64,000 nt of DNA, taken from the NCBI RefSeq assembly GCF_014268595.2, contig NZ_CP077091.1, positions 5,500,001-5,564,000 of the forward strand, given 5' to 3'. Shown here piece after piece: positions 59,113-64,000 of the stretch. Every line of letters begins with the position of its first letter. Position 1 is the first letter of the stretch. The position numbers and the translations under genes were made by a program. The stretch comes from Pseudomonas hamedanensis (lineage in GTDB: Bacteria > Pseudomonadota > Gammaproteobacteria > Pseudomonadales > Pseudomonadaceae). The notes below the pieces were generated by a model. That model was not told where the DNA came from, did not search any database, and worked only from the letters and a program-made list of their open reading frames with translations.

Positions 59113-60621
59113 ATGGCGCATAACGAAGCAGTCGACGTAGTTCTGGTAGGGGCCGGCATCATGAGTGCCACCCTGGCCGTGCTGCTCAAAGAGCTCGACC
59201 CCGCGATCAAGCTGGAAGTCGTCGAGCTGATGGATTCCGGTGCCGCGGAGAGTTCCAACCCGTGGAACAACGCCGGTACCGGCCACGCCGGCCTGTGCGA
59301 GCTGAACTACACGCCGCAGGCGGCCGATGGCAGCGTCGACATCAAGAAAGCCGTGCACATCAACACCCAGTTCGAGGTGTCGAAGCAGTTCTGGTCTTAC
59401 CTGACCAAAAAAGGCACGTTCGGCTCGTGCAAATCCTTCATCAGCCCGGTCCCGCACCTGAGTTTCGTGCAGGGTGACAGTGGTGTGTCGTTCCTCAAGC
59501 AACGCTTCAACGTGTTGAGCAAGCACCATGCGTTTGCCGACATGGAATACACCGAAGACAAAGGCAAGATGGCCGAGTGGATGCCGCTGATGATGCCGGG
59601 CCGCTCGCCGGACGAAGTCCTTGCCGCCACTCGCGTGATGAACGGCACCGACGTCAACTTCGGCGCCCTCACCAACCAGTTGCTCAAGCACCTGACCAGC
59701 GCCCCGGACACCCAGGTCAAATACTGCAAGCGCGTTACCGGCCTCAAGCGCAACGGCGCCGGCTGGACCGTCAGCATCAAGGACGTCAACAACGGCAACA
59801 CCCGTGAAGTCGACGCCAAATTCGTCTTCCTCGGCGCCGGTGGCGCGGCGCTGCCATTGCTGCAGGCCTCGGGCATCGAAGAAAGCAAAGGCTTCGGCGG
59901 CTTCCCGATCAGTGGGCAGTGGCTGCGTTGCGACAACCCGGAAGTGGTCAGGCAGCACCAGGCCAAGGTCTACAGCCAGGCGGCCGTGGGTTCGCCACCG
60001 ATGTCGGTGCCGCACCTGGACACCCGCGTGGTCGACGGCAAGAAGTCCCTGCTGTTCGGGCCATACGCCGGCTTCACCACCAAGTTCCTCAAGCACGGCT
60101 CCTTCATGGACCTGCCGCTGTCGGTGCGCGCGGGCAACATCGGGCCGATGCTGGCCGTGGCGAAAAACAACATGGACCTGACCAAGTACCTGGTCAGCGA
60201 AGTGATGCAATCGATGGAACAGCGTCTGGAATCCCTGCGCCGTTTCTACCCGCAGGCGAAAGCCGAAGACTGGCGCCTGGAAGTGGCCGGCCAGCGGGTA
60301 CAGATCATCAAGAAAGATCCGAAAAAGGGTGGCATCCTGCAGTTCGGTACCGAACTGGTTGCCGCGAAAGACGGCTCCCTCGCCGCACTGCTCGGCGCAT
60401 CCCCAGGTGCCTCGGTGACGGTTTCGATCATGCTCGAACTGATCGAGAAGTGCTTCCCGGCCAAGGCGTCCGGCGAGTGGGCGGCCAAACTGGCGGAAAT
60501 CTTCCCGGCCCGTGAAAAGGTGCTGGAAACCGATGCTGCGCTGTATCGCAAGATCAACACGCAGAACAACATCGCGCTGGAACTGGTTGAAGAAAGCAGC
60601 GAGACACCAAGCTTCGCTTGA
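59113..60621 (+). CDS. mqo: Malate:quinone oxidoreductase
   Basis: FAD-dependent peripheral membrane enzyme that oxidises malate to oxaloacetate and reduces ubiquinone, replacing or complementing soluble malate dehydrogenase in pseudomonads. The 502-residue length is usual. The N-terminal FAD-binding motif [17 protein letters not shown] (about 9-25) is followed by [20 protein letters not shown], the family signature. The C-terminal [20 protein letters not shown] is conserved. GGGAG lies about 8 bases upstream of the ATG. Confidence 0.96.
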   Translation: MAHNEAVDVVLVGAGIMSATLAVLLKELDPAIKLEVVELMDSGAAESSNPWNNAGTGHAGLCELNYTPQAADGSVDIKKAVHINTQFEVSKQFWSYLTKKGTFGSCKSFISPVPHLSFVQGDSGVSFLKQRFNVLSKHHAFADMEYTEDKGKMAEWMPLMMPGRSPDEVLAATRVMNGTDVNFGALTNQLLKHLTSAPDTQVKYCKRVTGLKRNGAGWTVSIKDVNNGNTREVDAKFVFLGAGGAALPLLQASGIEESKGFGGFPISGQWLRCDNPEVVRQHQAKVYSQAAVGSPPMSVPHLDTRVVDGKKSLLFGPYAGFTTKFLKHGSFMDLPLSVRAGNIGPMLAVAKNNMDLTKYLVSEVMQSMEQRLESLRRFYPQAKAEDWRLEVAGQRVQIIKKDPKKGGILQFGTELVAAKDGSLAALLGASPGASVTVSIMLELIEKCFPAKASGEWAAKLAEIFPAREKVLETDAALYRKINTQNNIALELVEESSETPSFA

Positions 60622-60631
60622 TCGCGCCGCA

Positions 60632-60675
60632 TGAAAAACGCCCCGTACTCATTGAGTGCGGGGCGTTTTTTTATG
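60632..60675 (+). terminator. Terminator after mqo
   Basis: AACGCCCCG (60637-60645) pairs with CGGGGCGTT (60659-60667), extended by four further pairs, followed by a run of T. Confidence 0.9.
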
Positions 60676-60716
60676 CTCAGGTAGCAACCAATACTGCTGG
60701 CTCACAACACAACCTT

Positions 60717-60861
60717 TGTGGCGAGGGGATTTATCCCCGCTCGGCTGCGCAGCAGTCGCAAATTAGTTGCGGTGTGCCTGACACACCCTGCATTCAGGTT
60801 TCAGGGCCGCTTCGCCGCCCAACGGGGCGGTGCGACGTTTCGCTAAATCCCCTCGCCACAG
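60717..60861. repeat. REPIN (family 3, right arm interrupted)
   Basis: The left arm GTGGCGAGGGGATTTATCCC (60719-60738) is intact. In the right arm, about 15 extra bases (CGGTGCGACGTTTCGC, 60828-60843) separate AACGGGG from TAAATCCCCTCGCCAC. Confidence 0.85.
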
Positions 60862-60875
60862 GTATCGCGGACACC

Positions 60876-61163
60876 TCAACTGCGGGCCTTGTCGATCAAC
60901 TCGATGTACTCGGCGGCATTACGCTGATCTTTGATCTGGTCAACGAAAGTCTGGCCCTGCTCATCTTTGCCATCCAAGTCATAACCAGCGGCGACGAAGA
61001 AGCCCAGAAAACGCTCGAAATCATCGATGCGCAGACCACGGTAAGCCTTGATCAGTTTGTGCAGCGACGGCGAAGTGGCGTCGACCGGTTCAAAATCGAG
61101 GAACAGCTTGATCTGCTCATCGCCGATCTCGTCACCAATCACTTGTTTCTTATCTTTACGCAT
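60876..61163 (-). CDS. PA4642-like conserved hypothetical protein
   Basis: 95-residue acidic and lysine-rich protein (MRKDKKQVIGDEIGDEQIKL, ILE-ASP-rich FERFLGFFVAAGYDLDGKDE). The composition and position beside mqo and hpt match the small conserved PA4642-type proteins of pseudomonads. Function unknown. No membrane segment. Confidence 0.78.
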   Translation of the reverse strand: MRKDKKQVIGDEIGDEQIKLFLDFEPVDATSPSLHKLIKAYRGLRIDDFERFLGFFVAAGYDLDGKDEQGQTFVDQIKDQRNAAEYIELIDKARS

Positions 61164-61226
61164 TGCCGACTCCAGCTCGCAGACATCATACGGGGCCGGC
61201 AGTTTACCCCTGCCCGGCCGCCCGGC

Positions 61227-61706
61227 TCAACGCGCTCGCACCGCGCCGGTGTGCAAATCGGCCCAGATATGGCCGTTGGCGTAACTGAGGAACTGCACAT
61301 ACACCGTGTCGTTGCGCAACAGATCAATCACCACGCGGTATTGGGCAAGCGGGTAAAACAGCGTCAGGGTTTTGCTTTTGTCGTCGTACAGCGGCTTTTT
61401 CAGGCTCTTGCTTTCGCCATCGAAACTCACCAGCACCTGATTGATGGTCGCGCCTTTATTCAGCGACTTGCCCTTGAGGCGAATCAACAACGACGAAGTG
61501 ACCGGGATCGGCTGCTGATTGGACTGGCGCTGCGCACCGACCACCACCGAATATTCGCTGACCTGCATCAGTTGCTGCTGCTCGGGTTCGGCGTCGCGCA
61601 GGGTCAGGTCGTCCGGCGGCAGGAATTGACTGTGCATGGGCGCGGCGGCCAGCGGCAGGCTGAGAGTCAGAAAGAGGGCGGCGAGGCTGCGGGTCAAGAG
61701 GCGCAT
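61227..61706 (-). CDS. Hypothetical exported protein
   Basis: 159 residues from ATG 61706. A Sec signal (MRLLTRSLAALFLTLSLPLA, cleavage near AAA at about 22) precedes a small beta-rich domain (SEYSVVVGAQ, PVTSSLLIRLKGKSLNKGA, TLFYPLAQYRVVIDLLRND). Probably periplasmic. No family recognised. Confidence 0.75.
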   Translation of the reverse strand: MRLLTRSLAALFLTLSLPLAAAPMHSQFLPPDDLTLRDAEPEQQQLMQVSEYSVVVGAQRQSNQQPIPVTSSLLIRLKGKSLNKGATINQVLVSFDGESKSLKKPLYDDKSKTLTLFYPLAQYRVVIDLLRNDTVYVQFLSYANGHIWADLHTGAVRAR

Positions 61707-61760
61707 GACAGGCTCCGGGGGGCGGGCCGAGCACTCTAGCATGGGTATCACACAAACAAA

Positions 61761-61855
61761 TGTAGGCCTTCGCCTGCTCGCGATAGCGGTCTGTCAGCAA
61801 CGTAGATGTTGGCTGGTATGACGCTATCGCGAGCAGGCTCACTCCTACAGGGGGA
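61761..61855. repeat. REPIN (family 1, one arm diverged)
   Basis: The right arm CGCTATCGCGAGCAGGCTCA (61822-61841) continuing to 61852 is intact. The left arm (61761-61788) keeps CGCCTGCTCGCGATAGCG but has lost the AGGAGTG part. Confidence 0.85.
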
Positions 61856-61867
61856 TGGTGCAGAGGA

Positions 61868-62425
61868 TTACATGCCTTTAACGGCGTAGATCCCGTTGGC
61901 GTTGCGCCAGTAGCCCTTGTAGTCCATGCCGTAGCCGAAGATGTAGCGGTCGATGCACGGCAGGCCGACGAAATCGGCTTTCAGGTCAGGGCGCGCCTTG
62001 CGGTCGTGGTCCTTGTCGATCAGCACGGCGGTGTGCACTTTGCGCGCGCCGGCGTGTTTGCAGAAATCGATGATCGCGCCCAGGGTGTGACCTTCATCGA
62101 GGATGTCGTCGATGATCAGCACGTCGCGGTCGATGAACGAGACTTCCGGCTTGGCTTTCCAGAACAGGTCGCCGCCGCTGGTTTCGTTGCGATAGCGGGT
62201 CGCGTGCAGGTAGGACGCTTCCAGCGGGAACTGCAGATGCGTCAGCAGTTTGCCGGAGAAGATCAGGCCGCCGTTCATCACGCAGAAGACCACCGGGTTG
62301 CTGTCGGCCAGTTGTTCGTTGATTTGTGCACCGACGCGGGCGATGGCCGCCTCGACTTCAGACTCGGTGTACAGGCAGTCAGCCTCTCGCATGATTTGAC
62401 GGATATGCTCGAGATCAGCGGACAT
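61868..62425 (-). CDS. hpt: Hypoxanthine-guanine phosphoribosyltransferase
   Basis: Purine-salvage enzyme making IMP and GMP from hypoxanthine and guanine with PRPP. The 185 residues from ATG 62425 (MSADLEHIRQIMREADCLY) contain the PRPP-binding motif VLIIDDILDEGHTLGAI (about 101-117) and the base-binding KADFVGLPCIDRYIFGYGMD. The start gives the family's length; upstream codons would extend it without conservation. Divergent from upp. Confidence 0.93.
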   Translation of the reverse strand: MSADLEHIRQIMREADCLYTESEVEAAIARVGAQINEQLADSNPVVFCVMNGGLIFSGKLLTHLQFPLEASYLHATRYRNETSGGDLFWKAKPEVSFIDRDVLIIDDILDEGHTLGAIIDFCKHAGARKVHTAVLIDKDHDRKARPDLKADFVGLPCIDRYIFGYGMDYKGYWRNANGIYAVKGM

Positions 62426-62528
62426 GGCGCTCTCCAGGGGTTGGCGGGTGGGGGGCATGGTTGCGAAAAGCGGGCAAAGGTACGCATCTCGCGGGACCGA
62501 ATCAAGCTCTTATGGACTAACGTACAGA

Positions 62529-62544
62529 ATGTCCTATAGGACAT
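62529..62544. promoter_or_regulatory. 16-bp perfect palindrome between hpt and upp
   Basis: ATGTCCTATAGGACAT is fully self-complementary and sits in the 176-bp divergent region between the purine- and pyrimidine-salvage genes. It has the form of an operator for a dimeric regulator. Function is not known. Confidence 0.4.
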
Positions 62545-62601
62545 CACTGTCGGATAGATTAATCTAGGCCGGTTTTTTTGCCCGCCGCCGGAGCCTTTCC
62601 C

Positions 62602-63240
62602 ATGCCCATCCTCGAGATCCGCCATCCGCTGATCCGTCATAAACTCGGCCTGATGCGCCGCGCTGACATCAGCACCAAGAATTTCCGCGAGCTCGCTCAG
62701 GAAGTCGGCGCCCTGTTGACCTATGAAGCCACCAAAGATTTGCCGCTCGAATCCTACGACATTGCCGGCTGGTGCGGCACCGTGTCGGTGGAGAAGATCG
62801 CCGGCAAGAAGATCACTGTCGTGCCGATCCTGCGCGCCGGTATCGGCATGCTCGAAGGCGTGCTGAGCCTGATCCCGGGTGCCAAGGTGTCCGCTGTGGG
62901 CGTTGCCCGCAACGAAGAAACCCTGCAAGCCCACACGTATCTGGAAAAACTGGTTCCGGAAATCGACGAACGCCTGGCCATGATCATCGACCCGATGCTC
63001 GCCACCGGCAGTTCCATGGTCGCGACCATCGACCTGTTGAAAAAGGCCGGTTGCCGCGACATCCGCGCCATGGTCCTGGTGGCCGCGCCGGAAGGCATTG
63101 CCGCCGTAGAAAAGGCGCACCCGGACGTGACCATCTACACCGCGTCCATCGACGAACGTCTGAACGAGCACGGTTACATCATTCCTGGGCTTGGCGACGC
63201 CGGTGACAAGATCTTCGGCACCAAGCAGAAGGACGCGTAA
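62602..63240 (+). CDS. upp: Uracil phosphoribosyltransferase
   Basis: Converts uracil and PRPP to UMP. The 212 residues from ATG 62602 ([19 protein letters not shown]) carry the PRPP/uracil site [13 protein letters not shown] (about 131-143), [12 protein letters not shown] and the C-terminal [16 protein letters not shown]. An in-frame TTG 8 codons upstream is rejected because the conserved N terminus begins at MPILEI. The uraA gene starts 2 bases after its stop. Confidence 0.96.
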   Translation: MPILEIRHPLIRHKLGLMRRADISTKNFRELAQEVGALLTYEATKDLPLESYDIAGWCGTVSVEKIAGKKITVVPILRAGIGMLEGVLSLIPGAKVSAVGVARNEETLQAHTYLEKLVPEIDERLAMIIDPMLATGSSMVATIDLLKKAGCRDIRAMVLVAAPEGIAAVEKAHPDVTIYTASIDERLNEHGYIIPGLGDAGDKIFGTKQKDA

Positions 63241-63242
63241 GC

Positions 63243-64000
63243 ATGCAGCAAGAGTTCAACGATCCGCTCTGGCGCACGGTGCTGTCCGGCGCGCAGATGC
63301 TGTTCGTGGCGTTCGGCGCTTTGGTGCTGATGCCGCTGATCACCGGCCTTGATCCGAACGTGGCCCTGTTTACCGCAGGTCTGGGAACGATCCTGTTCCA
63401 GATCGTCACCGGGCGGCAGGTGCCGGTGTTTCTGGCGTCGAGCTTCGCTTTCATCACCCCGATCATCCTCGCCAAGGGCCAGTTCGGCCTCGCCGCGACC
63501 ATGGGCGGGGTGATGGCGGCCGGTTTCGTCTACACCTTCCTCGGCCTTGCCGTGAAGATCAAAGGCACCGGTTTTATCGACCGTTTGCTGCCTCCGGTGG
63601 TGATTGGCCCGGTGATCATTTCCATCGGCCTGGCCATGGCGCCGATCGCCGCGAACATGGCGATGGGCAAAGCTGGCGACGGCACCGAGCTGATCCACTA
63701 CCAGACCGCCATGTTGATCTCGATGCCGGCACTGCTGACCACGCTGATCGTGGCGGTGTTTGGCAAAGGCATCTTCCGTCTGGTGCCGATCATCTCCGGT
63801 GTGCTGGTCGGTTTCGCCATGTCGTTTTATTTCGGCGTGGTCGATACCGCGAAGATTGCCGCGGCGCCCTGGTTCGCCCTGCCGCACTTCACCGCGCCGG
63901 AGTTCAACTGGCAGGCGATTCTGTTCATCGTTCCGGTGGCGCTGGCCCCGGCGATCGAGCACATCGGCGGCGTGATTGCCGTTGGCAGTGTGACGGGTCG
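63243..64000 (+). CDS. uraA: Uracil permease (NCS2 family, 3' end cut by window)
   Basis: Proton-driven uracil importer. The visible 252 residues start MQQEFNDPLWRTVLSGAQML and contain seven or more hydrophobic helices. The NCS2 conserved segments include VFLASSFAFITPIILAKG and GVMAAGFVYTFLGLAVK, and the frame ends in the substrate-site region APAIEHIGGVIAVGSVTG. It is in operon with upp, coupling import to phosphoribosylation. About 170-180 residues are expected beyond base 64000. Confidence 0.94.
   Translation, partial: MQQEFNDPLWRTVLSGAQMLFVAFGALVLMPLITGLDPNVALFTAGLGTILFQIVTGRQVPVFLASSFAFITPIILAKGQFGLAATMGGVMAAGFVYTFLGLAVKIKGTGFIDRLLPPVVIGPVIISIGLAMAPIAANMAMGKAGDGTELIHYQTAMLISMPALLTTLIVAVFGKGIFRLVPIISGVLVGFAMSFYFGVVDTAKIAAAPWFALPHFTAPEFNWQAILFIVPVALAPAIEHIGGVIAVGSVTG

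Noticed and set aside
58708..60210. 500-codon open frame on - opposite mqo
   Set aside because: Shadow of the well-conserved mqo gene, and it runs into the leader region with no motif.

Overview
The window comes from a Pseudomonas chromosome, most likely the P. fluorescens group. The evidence is the mraZ-to-murG division cluster next to rnpB-rsmI-lpoA, the petABC-sspAB and rplM-rpsI blocks, meso-DAP-type MurE, the high GC content, and many intergenic palindromes of the fluorescent-pseudomonad REP/REPIN type. The species assignment is inference. No prophage, insertion sequence, CRISPR array, tRNA or rRNA was seen.

Layout. 1-11040 (- strand): the division and cell wall (dcw) cluster mraZ-rsmH-ftsL-ftsI-murE-murF-mraY-murD-ftsW-murG. 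Nearly all its genes overlap by a few bases. It is headed by a sigma70 promoter and three 10-bp-spaced MraZ boxes. 11338-16368: rnpB (RNase P RNA) and rsmI on -, then lpoA-yraN-gmhA-dolP on +. 16369-21330 (-): rplM-rpsI, petABC (cytochrome bc1) and sspA-sspB, with an unusual 80-nt stacked hairpin between petC and sspA. 21499-28899: an aldo/keto reductase, an LCAD-type acyl-CoA dehydrogenase divergent from a GlxA-type regulator, zapE, trpS with an extra C-terminal domain, an alpha/beta hydrolase and zapG. 29126-30622: an OmpA-type lipoprotein and an MBL-fold hydrolase.

30844-38058 is the most striking gene. It encodes a protein of about 2404 residues with a serralysin/M10-type zinc protease domain, at least 23 RTX-like repeat modules and a C-terminal type I secretion region. 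The array contains a higher-order tandem duplication (1020, 744 and 1020 bp) with long stretches of (near-)identical DNA, which points to recent expansion and contraction. No type I exporter is in the window.

38160-46399 (-): a MalT/LuxR regulator, DUF1329, a DUF1302 outer-membrane protein and a medium-chain acyl-CoA ligase form a probable lipid or ester uptake and catabolism locus. 46664-50431: a LysE exporter, a D-2-hydroxyacid dehydrogenase, rsmC, and a yybP-ykoY Mn2+ riboswitch controlling a TMEM165/GDT1-type transporter. 50631-58407: an M48 lipoprotein protease, a dCache chemoreceptor, a SRAP protein lacking two expected active-site residues, DUF2007 and CPXCG proteins, an acyltransferase, a YajG lipoprotein and small hypothetical genes. 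58408-64000: mqo behind a 700-bp leader, two small hypotheticals, hpt, and upp-uraA (purine and pyrimidine salvage) running off the right edge.

Four families of REP/REPIN palindromes fill many intergenic gaps, and most gene-end hairpins are bidirectional terminators. Motif positions are hand-counted from the translations; no database search was possible.
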